From the NCBI GenBank assembly GCA_001683735.1, contig LUGG01000002.1, positions 992,001-1,056,000 on the forward strand: 64,000 nucleotides of DNA, given 5' to 3'. Below, piece after piece: positions 1 through 12,727 of the stretch. Numbering within the stretch: the stretch's first letter is position 1; the number at the start of each line of letters is the position of its first letter. The notes below the pieces were generated by a model. The model was not told where the DNA came from. It searched no databases and worked only from the letters and a program-made list of their open reading frames with translations. The translations under genes were made by a program, and so were the position numbers. Source of the DNA: Grifola frondosa. Taxonomy: Eukaryota; Basidiomycota; Agaricomycetes; Polyporales; Grifolaceae.

Positions 1-275
1 AATCTCCCGAAGAATTTGAGAGGACGCTCGCTACCAGGAAGAAGGCTGCTGCGCAGTTGGATGGACATCGCGCAATACGCAAATTGTTGTCAAAAGCCAT
101 CAGACGAAAGGATTGGCCAGTCGAGGACAAATTTGGAGATCAGCTGCCAAAGAACTATTGTCCTACAAGGACACGCAAGAGCAAGGACGAACCCAAAAAT
201 GCGAAACGGCCTCGGGATGAGCTTGCTGATGCTGACGCGGAGTATTTTCCGAGGAAACGTCGCAGAGGAGGGTAG
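1..275 (+). CDS. 3' end of a basic, lysine/arginine-rich protein (partial)
   Basis: An open frame enters from the left edge (codons in frame from base 3) and ends at a TAG at 273-275. The visible part is about 90 residues. It is rich in Lys, Arg and Asp and ends in clusters such as KRPRDE and PRKRRRGG, which look like nuclear localisation signals. No domain is visible and I do not recognise the family, so the function is unknown. The frame is open and biased enough that I think it is the real C-terminus of a nuclear protein whose body lies upstream of the window. Confidence 0.5.
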   Translation, partial: SPEEFERTLATRKKAAAQLDGHRAIRKLLSKAIRRKDWPVEDKFGDQLPKNYCPTRTRKSKDEPKNAKRPRDELADADAEYFPRKRRRGG

Positions 276-883
276 CCTCCAAGCCTCTGTGTTCGACCGC
301 TGGCCTCTATGCTATCGGCGGCGAACTAGAGATCTTCCATAGACTCCCTCTCCTCCCATCACGCCTTGATTAAGTTGGGTCTGCCCTCTGCGTTCAGTCA
401 TCCTTACTATATTATTGCTTGCTATCATGTATTCTTACCTGATACCACACGAAGCTTTCCTCTAGACGTTGTTCCGACCGCATTGCTTGCATCTTATATC
501 CATAGTACGCGCTCTACTATATAGTAATACTGTCGGAATCATAGAGTAGAATACACCCCATAATTTAATTTTTCTTCTCAAGGACGTTGAGGAACTGTGT
601 ACCGCTTATAAGTAACTCGGAAGCGCCGACTGCTTCTGCGCGGTAACGAATATTGGCAAAATTAATATTGTGGCAATCGACAGCGATATCTGTCATCGTG
701 TCCTAGTATACTAGTACTTAGCAGTTGACAAAACTAAGTTAATCCGAAAACTGGACGGGCGTACCAATACTCCATGCACGCACATCCTGTATGTGATCTT
801 GAACTTTCTACTGAACGGCGCAAGCCACTAATCTGGAACAGTTTCGGTCAGTAAGTATTCACCATTAATCTGCTGTCACCCAG
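276..883. other. AT-rich intergenic stretch
   Basis: This stretch holds the 3' flank of the partial gene and then AT-rich sequence with many stops in all frames. I see no gene, RNA or repeat in it. Confidence 0.5.
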
Positions 884-1400
884 GTGTTCCCTTCCTTCCT
901 CGGTTCAAACCAGCGCGTTGGACGGCGCGTCCGTGCAGTACGAGCTGCATGCACACACCATCCACGGCGGGTTCGGACTTACCCACTGCGACTTCACTGC
1001 GACGCACTCGATAAGCATCATGCGCGGCTTCAGCTCGGAGGCCCTCGAGTGCCAGCAGATGCTGGAAATCGAGAACACCCAGCTGGAGAAGATGATATAC
1101 TCGACCATAATCCTACACAAGGCGTCGACGGCAGGGGGCGCGCGACGGCGGTCGTCAAAATTTCGCCGCTGGTCAATGGTACACAGTCGCTGCAATGCTG
1201 AACGACACGGTGAAGCTATATGCGTGGACAGGCATGCAGAAGAACAAGCAGATCGTATCAATCGTATCAATCCTGAATATATGTGGGATCAAGACTGCAT
1301 GCGCACCGAGAAACTTGTCGACTACGGGCCCCGTCAAATCGATGCAGTGCCAGATGCGGGTTTGAGGTGGTGTCCGTGCGCTGAACCCGCCTGAGCACTT
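884..1400 (+). pseudogene. Coding-like remnant of unknown family
   Basis: Frame 3 of the plus strand from about 910 to 1180 has strongly G/C-ending codons and reads like protein (for example GFSSEALECQQMLEIENTQL). After a possible GT donor near 1180 another frame looks coding (LNDTVKLYAWTGMQKNKQIV). The segment has no clear ATG context and no convincing end. I do not recognise the family. It could be a decayed gene, an exon pair of a real gene, or a mobile-element fragment. The overlapping opposite-strand frames here are shadows of the high GC content. Confidence 0.3.
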
Positions 1401-2947
1401 CGTGTCTGGCGCCTGCCAGTGGCGGAGAGTAGGGTTACCGTGCGTGTCTGCGCGAGCGAACTGGCCCCACGGCAGCAGGCGTTGTCGCGGTTATTTTGTT
1501 CTCCACACGTGTATGCGCCCACCTGCGAGCCCACCGAGGCAAGTCCCGCTGGCAGCCGCCCGCCCTCGCAGCACAGCGCCACCCCTCGCACGCGTCCTCC
1601 AGCACGGCCCCCGTCCCGCACCGAACTACTACGTCTCTGCCCGGCGCGTTCCCTACCCGTCCGCAGCGCCGTAGATATAGCAAGGGGACGGGGCACACGA
1701 GACGGTGCGCACTCGTCCGGCGCCCAGCCTGCTCCGTGTTCCGTGCATGCGGGGTTCCTCGCGTACGGCGCGCCAGGACGACGCACACTGGACGCACGTA
1801 ACCATCTGCGCGTACGACTGAGATGGCGCGCGATCGCGTCTGCACTGCGTGATGGGCGGCATTATTGTTCTTTGGGATGCCGCGCTAAATGGTATGTTGG
1901 TGCTGTTGGATGGGAGCAGGACGCCGGGCCGCCGCGCTCGCTTTGCTGCGTATCGGGCTCTAGCTGACATAGATAGTGCATGGTAAGGGGAGAAATGGAG
2001 ACGGGAGTCGATGACGAAGGGAGATGTGTCCGCTATAGTTATCCTAGTGGTGATAAGCTCCGGATCTGAGTTGTAGTTTAGCACAGAGCTGGGATATAGA
2101 AGAAATATTGATGTTATCCTGCGCACAGGATTCCGGAAGTATCCACGCTCGCGAAGGATACGCTAGGTACTGAGTATTCGCAAGTAATCCGCAGGAAGCT
2201 ATAACAAAAAATCAGACAGGATCCATGTTCGAGATATGAAATATAGCTCATGCGGATGTGGACCGGATTGACGCGGGATACCCTCCGGATGGGTGGATAA
2301 TTCGTGAATCTTATTCAAATCCGGACTGGGCTAATTCTTCGGTTCCGCGGTGGATGTTGTTGACGTCGAGATAGTTCCCACGCTGGCCAGGGACAGTCTG
2401 TCACGGACATGAAGGAAAACCTCAGTTTTCCACCCTTGGACTGCCTGGACGTACTTTCACCACCACAGCCCCGGGATAAGGAGAGTTCGAACTTCGTAAC
2501 GGCGCCACTGCTTCGATCATTGTGCCACATGCACACTCGCATCCACATCGCGACGGATCGTAATGTCGACGACGCCTTCGGCGGCGCACATAGGGAGAGA
2601 TATACGTATACCACGAATCTCGGAGCTATGAAGCTCGAAATTTGAATTTGCAGCGCACATGAGGTGGAACACAAAGGAGCCGAGGTCTGAGGTCCCACCA
2701 ACACTTAACGCAGAGAGTCGGACAGAGACGGAGTCCTAGCATTAGCAAACATAGGCATTGAATATTTGAATAATTGGAATCCCGAACTACGGAACTTAAC
2801 TATCGCCGGTGACCAAGAAAGCATTGAAATATTGAAGATTCAGACGTCCAAGATTAGCTTAGTGACAAAGAAAACGGCTTTGAGCATACATAGCGAGAAC
2901 ATCCCATTCAAGTAGTCGTAACGGTACACCGAAAATGCTGGGCATCC
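1401..2947. other. Unassigned region including a GC-rich island
   Basis: Between about 1400 and 1970 the DNA is GC-rich and gives long open frames on both strands. None shows consistent codon bias or a recognisable product. From 1970 to 2947 the sequence is AT-richer with scattered short frames. I support no gene here. Confidence 0.4.
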
Positions 2948-5360
2948 TCAAGCCGCTTTCACCCCACCCCATGCAACCTTCTGCCCGCTTGTTCTTGGAG
3001 CGGAAGGCGCAGCTTCAGCGCCACTTGTTGCACTGGACTTCTGAGCAGAGGGTTTCGGAGCGATCGGCAGCGGGCTGTTGCGCAGCGTATCGAAGACACG
3101 CTGTGCGTGCTCCGTGTTCCGGATGAACCAGCCAGCATAACGTCTGCCAACCGTCGACTCCGCAATGTGGACCATATTCTAAATAAGATGTCCGGGTTCA
3201 GAGTTGTCGCTCGGAGTCTGATGAATCTTACCTCGTCAATGACAAAATCTAGATCGCCAGTGGAGATCATCTGACCATCTAGGACTCCGTTCGCATTGTC
3301 AACCCTGCTGACACTCCGGCTCGCCTGTTTCATGACCATCATCTGCTGGACCATCTCCTCTTCGTCCGCGTCAAGGAAGTTCGCAAGCTTTTTTGCATCA
3401 AGAGAAGTGTACAGTTTCAGGAAGCTGCGCAGTGTAGGCACGGGCGCCTGTGCGCGAACTTCGGAGAGGAACAATGCCAGATGGCGCTGGGCAGGTTCCA
3501 CCGGAGGATCCTCGATGTGTGTACCAAGTAATTCCGCATCGTCATAAGGGGGCGGGTTGGCAGAGATGAACTTGGGGCAGGCGTACAGGAAGAGCTCCTC
3601 AAATGCTGGAATGCCTTCTTCACTGAGATAGAGATTCGTTATTGTTTAATGAGAGCATGGAACAAGCACTCACCCCCGGGACATCTTGGCGAACTGTTCC
3701 CCATACCGCTCTTTCACTATGTTGGAGATATTGTCGTCGAGTCGGGTAGGCGAGAGAGCATTGCAGATTGCGAAAAGAGCATACATCCGGTCAGCCGTCT
3801 TATTTATCTGTGCAGAACGTTTATGAGCTGGACAATACGATATGTTTCAGAGGGATCCTTGCCTGATCATACTGGTAACTCCGCGTGTGATACTGACGCA
3901 TCCGGAGGATGAAGTTCAGGATTGACACGAATGCTCGTAGAGCATCTGTGTATCGTCGAAGCATGATATAACAGAACCCAACATAGTAGTACGTAGTAAC
4001 GTGGCATGCCGTGACACGCGTGAAGGGCGACTAAAACATACCAAATCAGCCGCGTCATGAGCTGTTCGAAAATTAGCGACTTACTTTTTGGTTCAATTCA
4101 ACATTCTCCATCACCTTCAGCGCCAATGTGAAGTCGCCGAGGAGTGAGTGAACACGTAGGAGGCCAATGATACTGAAGTAGCCCAACATCCGGTACAATG
4201 GACGGGTGCCGTATTCTCCAACAATCTCACTGTTTCATACCATTACAATTAGTGATGCGCATTAGAAAGGAGAAAAATCAGCGGTGACGCACGGAATTTC
4301 TTCTGCGCTCTTGCCTTCTCGCAGAGCAATGATGTGCTCGTTGATCTTGGACTTTTGGATCAAGGAGTATAGAACATTCAGCACACTATACGAGCTCCAC
4401 ACCTGTGACGGAAATGAGATTTGATCATTACAGCGCCGCATCTGGCGACAGCACGGACCTGGCTACCCTCAGCGAGCATACTGAGCTCTTCGTCCGTCTT
4501 CGACTTCACTTTTGACCTCCAGACGCAGAAGGACTGGAACTGATAAATAAATTCGTCAATGATGTCCCACAACCACTGCTCCGGCAGCTCCAGCGGGACT
4601 GGCCCGTCTGAATCTGCACGGATACATTAGTTATCAACCTTGAAGCATGTCAGTAGATGGGGAACAGAGGTGCTCACTTAGTAGATAATTGAAGAGCTCG
4701 CAGCTATTCTCGTAAGAATGAAATCGGTCATCGATGTCAGGTATCAGACGGGAATAGACATGTCGGTAGTAGAGCTCGCGATAGAGAATGAGGAATATTT
4801 GATCTGCAGGAGAGGAAATTAGCGGCGAAAAATAATAATAAGCATCTCGCCAGATAGAGAACTATAAATTGAACTGGCGTGCAACATACCGTCGTTGACC
4901 AAGGGTGCAATGACTTCCGCCTCAGGCCATTCCGTCTTGGAGTAGAACTTCTCCGTCAAGCGATTCCAGCCGCTCTCATACGCTACCGTAATTTCAGACA
5001 AGTTGTTCTCCAGCACTGCTTGGTGGAAGTGCACAATGAACTGTTTGCAGAAGTAAGATACGCCTCGTACCACCATCGGTCATGATCAACTAACCCTCTT
5101 GACGACGTCTGGAATTTGCGCAAAGGCAGCCTGCTGGGCCATTTGCTGCTGTACTGCGAGCAATGTTGCTTCATCTATTCTAGGCTGTACTGAAGTCCCA
5201 AAACACATCTCAACTCGCATGATTTCTAAGTTTGACCTGAAGGATGCGCACCGTCATCATAACCGTTCTGTCCATAATTTCCGATGGCCAAGTTTAGATC
5301 GACATCCTGGAGGTCTTCTTCGAGATCAGATTCCCACAGAGCCTTGCGCTGTTGGGACAT
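2948..5360 (-). CDS. EIF3L: Translation initiation factor eIF3 subunit L
   Basis: This is the PCI-family subunit L of the eIF3 complex, which acts on the 40S ribosome during initiation in the cytoplasm. The start at 5360 gives [20 protein letters not shown], the acidic N-terminus of the family. A first intron of about 60 nt joins GYDD to [13 protein letters not shown]. Later exons read [52 protein letters not shown] and [14 protein letters not shown]; the PCI/winged-helix end includes DLDFVIDE and [18 protein letters not shown]. The stop is at 2948-2950. The gene has at least eight exons separated by short GT-AG introns, and I saw no frame break. It is divergent from the tandem nucleotidyltransferase gene, with 260 bp between the start codons. 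The identification is strong; individual splice sites in the middle of the gene were checked less closely. Confidence 0.93.
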
Positions 5361-5620
5361 TCTGTGGCTTTTCGTGAAAATGAGGGGACGGACGTTCGTG
5401 AAATTTACAGCCGCTTGACGCAGACTCACTCTTACGCAGCACGTGATTAAAAAAGACGCCCAATAATTTGAGGATTGCTCAAGGACCAAGGTTGCTCTTG
5501 TCAAACTGCCAGAACTTCATTTAAGTTGCTGCTCGCGGGTCTGTGCTTTGCTGTTCTAGCTACCACAGTCTCTAAATCTGGCTCATCACCCCCATCTCGA
5601 AGCTTCGGCTCTCAACTTAT
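5361..5620. promoter_or_regulatory. Shared divergent promoter region (eIF3l / tandem nucleotidyltransferase)
   Basis: Only 260 bp separate the start codon of eIF3l (minus) from that of the nucleotidyltransferase gene (plus). Both promoters and 5' untranslated regions must lie here. I see no clear TATA box or known operator. The role is inferred from geometry alone. Confidence 0.5.
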
Positions 5621-8600
5621 ATGCGACAAGTCCGCTGTTTTTCCACTTCATTGCGACGGCATTCCAAACAGCAACTCTATGTGTACACTAAAGTCCTCAC
5701 ATCGGAGGAGAAGAAGGTGATCAACAAGCAAAAGTTCGCTCTGCGGCCCATCTACCACAGGAGTCTCGAGGTCGATTTTAACAGGTACCTACAGGTATGC
5801 CGCTCATACTCGCTCTGCTCCGTACCGCATCCTGACGAACCCCCGCAGCGGTTCGCCACGTCCCGGAGCACGAGAGACGTACGAAATTCCCTCCTTCAAC
5901 AGCTCAAACAAATAGTTCAGTCACGATTCGGCAACGACTTTGATGTCGAAGACATCAGCATGTGGCGGTATGCGACGGACGTGGAGTATGCCCCGCTCGA
6001 GTTCGCAGTCGTGGTGCGTATCCCCGTCATTCGCTTCTCTTTCGATTTGAAATGTCCGCGGACATCCTCGACTGACGTCCGTCCCGTCGGCGTCTACACA
6101 GGACAAGAAACACCCGCATGGAATTCCGAACGAACCTGACGTTCGAAAGATGGGCGATGCGTATGACCCAAGGTATGCACCCACCGTATTCGTCTCCCGT
6201 GCGTGTCCTGCGCGCAATACGCTGATCGATCCACCATGGAGAAAGTCGAATGGCAGAGGCCCTGATGGAAGCGGGCTTCGCAGGCCATTACGAATCGCGC
6301 ACGGTCGACAGAGCGGTGCCTTCGTTGTGGATTAGCGACAACGAGCTCGGGAAGACCCGTCCTCCGCAGCGGAAGCAGACGACGGTGCCATGGCCCGAGT
6401 ACGAGTTTACTTCCTCCCGGCAGCTGTACTACCCGCCGCGTCTGGAAGCGGTGTCTCCACAGAAGTTCTCGTTGGTGATGCCGGGACCGACGGTGATGCC
6501 TCTGATCGGATTGCTGCAGGCGTACGGGACATCGCAGATAGCGGTGCCCCGTGTGACGTCGATGGTTCTGTGCTGGATGCAGTCGCTGGGACTGAACACG
6601 TTCTCACCGCTTTGGATCTCGATGATGTTGATTCACTGGCTGCAGGTATGTCCTGTGTCCAAGGTGGCCAAGTGATGGCTTACGCGGCTCACGCTGTTTA
6701 TCCTCGTCAGAGGGAGTCTAAATTGCAAGTCCTAGCTGGGAGCAAAGACGAACCGGAGCTGGTGTGGGTTCCCTCTAGTGACAGGTCGGCGAAAGTTGCG
6801 CGGCACGTCGACATTTCCGCTGCGAAATCCCATCTTGGTGCATCTCTTGTTAGATTTCCGAGGGAACCGTCGAAAGTGTTTGTAAACTTCCTGAAGTAAT
6901 TTCTCTATTAGCTCGGGAAGATCATATCGGTCTCACATTATTCTTAGTTTCTGGGCAAGAGAGATCAACCCAAAGATTCTGCGGCAGGAGGCAGTGTCTA
7001 TTTCTGCGAAGGAACCTCTGCAGCTCGGCCGACGTGGACACTCGCGCTGGTACTATCAGCGGAAGCAGCGCCCTGGCATTTACCCGCAGTGGGAGTTACA
7101 TCCTATGGTTTTACAGGATCCCTTTATCCCCACCTATGTTGGTTGTTTCCTACGTGCCTGCTAATTCGTGGCTAATGATCATCCGCCAGAACCACGCAGA
7201 GTTCATCAACAACACGTCACTGATGTGGCTCATGCGCTGCTGTCACCGCTCGGCAAGTTGGCTTTTAGATGGACATCCACTCACAGGTGCCTTCGGTACC
7301 TTCGGCCCCTTCATGGATCACGACGAATTCATCAAAATGCAACCGCCCGAAGAAGTAGCGTTCGAGTGGAGGGAAGGGTATCAGCAAGAATTCCCCGAGG
7401 TGGAGGAAGAAGAAGAATCTTTGCCTGAACCAGATGAACCAGAAGACGACGGCTGCTTTGGACTGATACCAACAGACGGTCAACGTAGTTGGCACAAGAC
7501 CCTTATTGACGATGAAGAGCCTGCACACCGGAATGAAGGGAGGCAGGATACCTATGTAGGGGTAGGTCTCGGGCCTAAGAGGAAGGCGAAGGCGGACAAT
7601 TCCCACTCGTGGCCGCCGCGCGAGCATGACTTGCCACCACATACTATGTCTCGAGGATTTCATACGTTTCGTGTGCTCAGGATCGAAAAGCACGACATTT
7701 TCAAAGTTTGTCTTCAATAACTATGTACGCAACGTCGGGCTGACATGCACATTTAGCTCAGTCAAGCCCCACCCGAGGTCCTAGATCGGCGTACACAGAC
7801 TCTCAAGCGCATCCAGCAAGCGATCCATAAGGCTTATGGCACCAAATATGATGTCCAGCTTTTTGGGAGCACCTGCTACGGCATGGATTCGGCCGGAAGT
7901 GATCTGGATATCGTGATCCTTGTGCGTTCGCTTACTTCAATGATCCGTCAGTGTTTGTTGAATGCGGGTTGCTTCGTGTAGGATAGCGAACGGCCCCAAG
8001 GGTTTGCTCCTGGCGTGAAAAAGTTGCCGCGTGAGCCTTCCTGCAGTGGTCTTCGCGGCCATTATTTCTCATATTCTCTTTTGTGCGTCCTAGCGATCTA
8101 CCATGTGAAGTAAGCCAGTGTAGCATGTGGCCGATCGGGTGTCACCTTACTCTCATTTCAACAGGGCCCTTGGATCCAAACTGTCTCGTTTTGGTTTCAA
8201 GAAAGTCCAGTGTACCCAAAGGCGACAGTACCTATTGGTGAGCGACTAATTGGCTCTTGAAAATAGCTATTGAGTTGCCCCGCTGCAGTGAAATTTTCGG
8301 ACCCCCACACTGGCATGACATGTGATCTCAACGTGAATGACCGTCTCGGATCGCTCAACACCGCTCTGATCAGACGGTACTGCGAGTTGGCCCCCGCTCT
8401 ACCTGAAGTGATGGTTGCTGTCAAACACTGGGCGAAACCACTGGGACTGAATAATCCCTCTGGTGGCGGAAAAGGTCCGGTAACGTTTAGTAGCTATGCA
8501 TTAACACTGATGACCATCGGTCTATTCCAAGTAAGTGGGACCTGGAGTTGTCTTTATGTTGAAGCAGACGTTGATGATGGGCATGCAGATCCGAGGTTGG

Positions 8601-9391
8601 CTGCCAAATCTGCAGAAGGTTACTGATGAATCGGTTGCTGTCGTCGACAAGGTCTTTTGGATCCGCGGTAAGAAGAACGAGCGCGTCAAGTGCGCTGTTC
8701 GGTACGGCCACGCGGAGGAATGGAAGCCTGAGATGAGAGTCACCATGGAAGAGGCCCTGATAAGTTGGTTTCAGTGAGACCGTTTCCGCGTGACAGCACC
8801 TTCCATCATTATGCTGAGCTTTGCATATCTTTCTATAGCTACTGGACTCATGAACATCGATACTTGGAGGACGTGTTAAGCGTACGACACGGTGGACTGC
8901 TTCCGAGGCAACACACTCGCCATCGGAAGAGTTCTCATCCTGTCGCCTTAGAGGATACCGAAAACCCGCCGGAGGAGGACAAATTCATGGAAGAGGAGAC
9001 AGAATCTGATGAGGAGTCCTTCGAGGAGCCCATAGAAATAATCCAGCCACGGCAGGACCAACCGTCAACGTGGCTTTTTCAAGATCTTTGCGTGTCGGAC
9101 CCGTTCATCCTCAGTAAAGTTTGTTGCCGTCAACCGTTTCATGAAGGTGTAGCTTATACATTAACATAGAACTGCGCTCAAAACCTTAGCCATGCTAGCA
9201 TCCGACGCTTCAGAGAAGAATGCCAGAGGGTCTCGACAATGCTTAACTGGGGATGCTCCATGCAAGAGGTTCTGCCGCCACCCTCCGAAACAGATAAACC
9301 ATCGCATCGTCGCAAGAAGGAAAAGAAACAAGGCAATTCGTCACTACAAGCTCCACGACCTCCAAAAGAAGTCGGGCTCAAATCCTCGTAG
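5621..9391 (+). CDS. Tandem non-canonical poly(A)/poly(U) polymerase, probably mitochondrial
   Basis: About 15 exons encode roughly 977 residues. The start at 5621 gives MRQVRCFSTSLRRHSKQQ, basic and Ser-rich with no acidic residue, like a mitochondrial targeting peptide. Module 1 (about residues 60-400) has the fold order of a TUTase: a degenerate nucleotidyltransferase domain lacking the Gly-Ser and Asp-X-Asp motifs, a central helix region (CWMQSLGLNTFSPLWISMML) and a PAP-associated segment (FLNFWAREINPKILRQEAVS, then VLQDPF). An acidic linker follows. Module 2 (about 568 to the end) is catalytically complete in sequence: FGSTCYGMDSAGSDLDIVI with both metal-binding Asp, the third Asp in CDLNVND, HWAKPLGL, GWLPNLQ and VSDPF. 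The C-terminus is basic. At 8208-8222 the frame slips by one missing base between FGFKKVQ and ATVPIVKF; both sides are clearly homologous, so this is probably a sequence error. The TUTase/PAP family is clear; the mitochondrial location and substrate are inferred. Confidence 0.8.
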
Positions 9392-9935
9392 GCGCAAATT
9401 GAAGTCGCCGAGGAAAGGTATTATCACCTCCATCGAAGGGTGTCTCTTCGAGTGGATGAGCGAGGTCTCCGTGATAGGGTAGCTAACCTCGTTTGGGAGA
9501 GCCGTGCCGAGCGGTCACATTGATTTCTCACCTCGCAGTCCGTAGCTATAGAGCAGGTATATTTTCTGTCATAATTGAAGGGAACGTCGTCAATATTCAT
9601 AGCCACTCTCGTGTAAAAAATAAGGTTCTATTCAGTACTGTTCACTGCACTGATACTGTTCCCTGAGTTGATATCCTGACCCCATTGCAAACACCGTTCC
9701 GAGTAGGACGCGTAACGCGACATGTTATGGCTCGTCATGTCATATCACGTGCATATGGTCACAAGATTCTACAGCCTGTTGCATGTCACGCCGAAATATG
9801 TTGTGCACAGACTAGAGTCCGAAACTAACTGCACGAGCTTTGTCTTACAGAGAAAGAGCTATTCTCTGGCATTGGAGCGTGATTGCTTTGTGATTGCTGA
9901 TTTTTTCCCACTTTAGATTCTCGTAATCTTCTATA
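9392..9935. other. Intergenic, between two co-oriented genes
   Basis: This holds the 3' flank of the nucleotidyltransferase gene and the promoter of NOP4. Only short AT-rich frames are present. I support no separate gene. Confidence 0.5.
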
Positions 9936-12727
9936 ATGTCAACACTTGGGAAGCGAAAGGACAGGGAGCACGACGAGACCAAAGTAATCCACCATGGGTC
10001 TGTTCTGAATACTATGCTATGCTCTTTAACACGCTGAATGTTGATTCTTGTGGAATAGGTCAACACTATTTGTCTCTAATCTCCCGTACACGGCTACATC
10101 CACCGACTTGAATACGCTCTTTTCCGACATTGCTCCTGTGCGATCTGCCTTCGTTGTCCTAGAACATGAATCCGGTGTATCTAAGGGTGTCGGATATGTC
10201 TCTTTTGCTATCAGAGAAGATGCCGAGTCGGCCATTGACAAAATCAGCAAGGAGGGTATTGCTCTTGATGGAAGAAATCTTAGGGTTCAATGGGCCGGAA
10301 GCAAGGTTGGGATTTAGTTTTTATGTGTAGTTTCAAAGCTGACTATAATCACGCAGAATAAAGAAAAAGACCAAAAGGCCCCAACAGTCAAAAAGCGCAC
10401 CGACGTCCCCGCTAAGGCGCCCAAATTAAAAAAGCCCAAGGAGCCCAAGCCGGATGCGACTCCGAGTCGCGCGAGCCGTCTAATAGTGCGTAACCTACCG
10501 TGGAATATTACCGAACAGGACCTACGTGCAGTCTTCCTTCCCTACGGGCCCATTCATTCGGTCCACATACCCACTGAGAAACTCAATGCGCAGCCTGAGG
10601 GAGGCGACGCGAAGAAGCAGCCGCGCGCGAAGGGATTTGCGTTCGTATGGATGCTGAGCCGAAAAGGTGCAGAAAAGGCGATAGGAGGGTGTAATGGGAT
10701 GACAGTCCATGCGGGTATGGCGGAGAGCATGGTGTCCGACGAGCAAAAGAAGAAGAAACAGCGATGGGAAGAGAGGAAGCAGAAGCAAGCGTTAAAGGGT
10801 GAGGATGGTGGTGCAGATGGCGAACACGAAGGACACGATGAGTCGCAGAGGGTCATTGCAGTGGATTGGGCATTGAGCAAGGATAAGTGGGAAGCGGAGA
10901 AGGCGAAAATTCAATCGGAAGAACAGGTGCACGGTGATGTGGAGATGGTAGACGCGAAGAGTGAGGAGGGAGACAGCGATGACGAAGGTGAAGATGACAA
11001 CAACGGTTCCGAGGATGACGGCGGACATGTTGGCGTGCACGATGATGGGGATGATAGCGATGCCGACGCGAGCGACGATGAAGAAGGCGAGGAAGAGGAT
11101 GTAAACCAGGAGCCCGTCAAACCGACATTACCTCCCCCCGAAAGCGGAACGACGCTGTTTGTCCGAAATGTTCCCTTCGAGGCTACTGAGGACGAATTGC
11201 GAACACTGTGAGTACTGTCGTATGTGTCCTGCCATAGCATATACTCACATTTTGGTTCAGTTTCCGTGCCTTTGGTCCATTGCGGTACGCACGCATCACC
11301 ATGGACCCAGTGATTGGACGGTCGAGAGGCACCGGCTTCGTTTGCTTCTGGAATAAAAGTGATGCGGACAAGGCAGTCGAACAGAGTGACATCTTGCGCG
11401 CGGAGACAGTAGGAAACGAAACAGCAATGGTTTGTTCATGAACTTCATCTTTTCGTTAGCATTTCTCATTGTTGCATCATCCAGCCTAAGAAAAACCCGT
11501 TCAAGCTGCCCTCTATCCTCACTCCTGATCCCTCAGCGTCCATCGCCAAGAACCTAGTCTTGCACGGTCGCACTCTGGATGTCATCCGCGCAGTGACCAG
11601 AGACGAAGCTGGCAAATTGAAGGAAGTTGGAGAGAAACAGCGAGAAAAGGCAGATAAGAGGAACCTGTACCTCCTCCGAGAAGGAAGTAAGCACCTTCTC
11701 AATCTTTCTAATTTCCAAGTACGCTAACTGGATCGCTTGAAGTCATACTGCCGAACACTCCCGCTGCAGAATCACTTAGTGCCACAGAAGTCGAGAAGCG
11801 GACACAGTCGTTTAATGCACGACGTGCGCTCCTGCGCTCGAATCCCTCGCTGTACGTCTCCAGAACGCGTCTCAGCATACGCCAGCTGCCCATTTTCGTG
11901 ACGGAGCGCATGTTGAAACGGCTCGCCATCCACGCCGTCCGGGCATTTGAAACGGAGGTAAAGAAAGGCGCGCGGCCGCCCCTCAGTGAAGACGAACTCA
12001 CCGAGCCTGTCGATGCGGATGCTGAGGACGAGGAGGAGGAGAATACCAAGAAGAGCAAAAGTGGTGGCAAGGGACGCGACACAGGCGTGAAACAGGCCAA
12101 GATCGTCCGCCAGCAGGATAGAGTGGACGCGGTCACGGGGAAAGGCCGCAGCCGAGGGTACGGCTTCCTTGAGACAACAACACATGCCGACGCTCTGCGG
12201 GTGTTGCGATGGGCGAACAACAACTCCGCTGTGGGCCCGCTGTTCGAGGCGTGGTGGAAGGCCGAGCTCGAGGATCTGATTAAAGCCGAGAAACGGAAGG
12301 AGAAGGCGGATGAGGCACGCGTTAAGCGGCTCAGGGAAGAGGTGGAGAAGGGTGCGCCGTCGAAGAGCCGCGGGACGCTGATCGCTGAGTTCTCGATCGA
12401 GAATGTGCAGGTCGTGCAGCGGCGTGCGGCGCATCAGCGGGATCAGAAATCCGTAAGCTGTGCACCTCGTGTCTCATACACACGATTGGCTGACTGAGCC
12501 CACTGTAGGGTCCCGGCGAAGCGAAGAAGCCTCAACGGAGGCTCACCTTGCCTGAGGTCAAGACTGAGAAGGCAGACGATCACCCACCAAAGAAACGCCG
12601 AGTTTCGGACTCTCATTCCAAGTCTCAAACCAAGCCTGCCAAAGAGGAGAGTGTAAAGCCTAGTAATCCACTCGGTTCAGTAATTGGCAGAAAACGGAAG
12701 GAACGGAAGCTGAAGAAACGCGGGTGA
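9936..12727 (+). CDS. NOP4: Nucleolar RNA-binding protein NOP4 / RBM28 homologue
   Basis: Seven exons (9936-9997, 10059-10305, 10357-11207, 11261-11429, 11485-11686, 11743-12452, 12509-12727) keep phase throughout and encode 819 residues. Four RNA-recognition motifs are visible. RRM1 starts at about residue 22 with TLFVSNLPYT, RRM2 has LIVRNLPWN, RRM3 has TLFVRNVPFEATEDEL with RNP1-like GTGFVCF, and a degenerate fourth RRM has LSIRQLPIFVTERML and SRGYGFLETTTHADAL. A long acidic Asp/Glu stretch lies between RRM2 and RRM3. The C-terminus is basic (KRKERKLKKRG). In yeast and animals this family acts in the nucleolus in 60S subunit assembly and 27S pre-rRNA processing. All introns are 50-60 nt with GT-AG ends. 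The frame is intact, so this is one of the cleanest genes in the window. Confidence 0.93.

Noticed and set aside
1402..1967. Several long overlapping frames on both strands
   Set aside because: They arise from a GC-rich island with few stops; no frame keeps codon bias, a motif or splice logic, so none is called.
6390..6899. Plus frame overlapping the nucleotidyltransferase exon 4
   Set aside because: The alternative frame has 109 codons inside exon 4, where G/C-ending codons clearly favour the TUTase frame. Only its last part (6711-6895) is a real exon.
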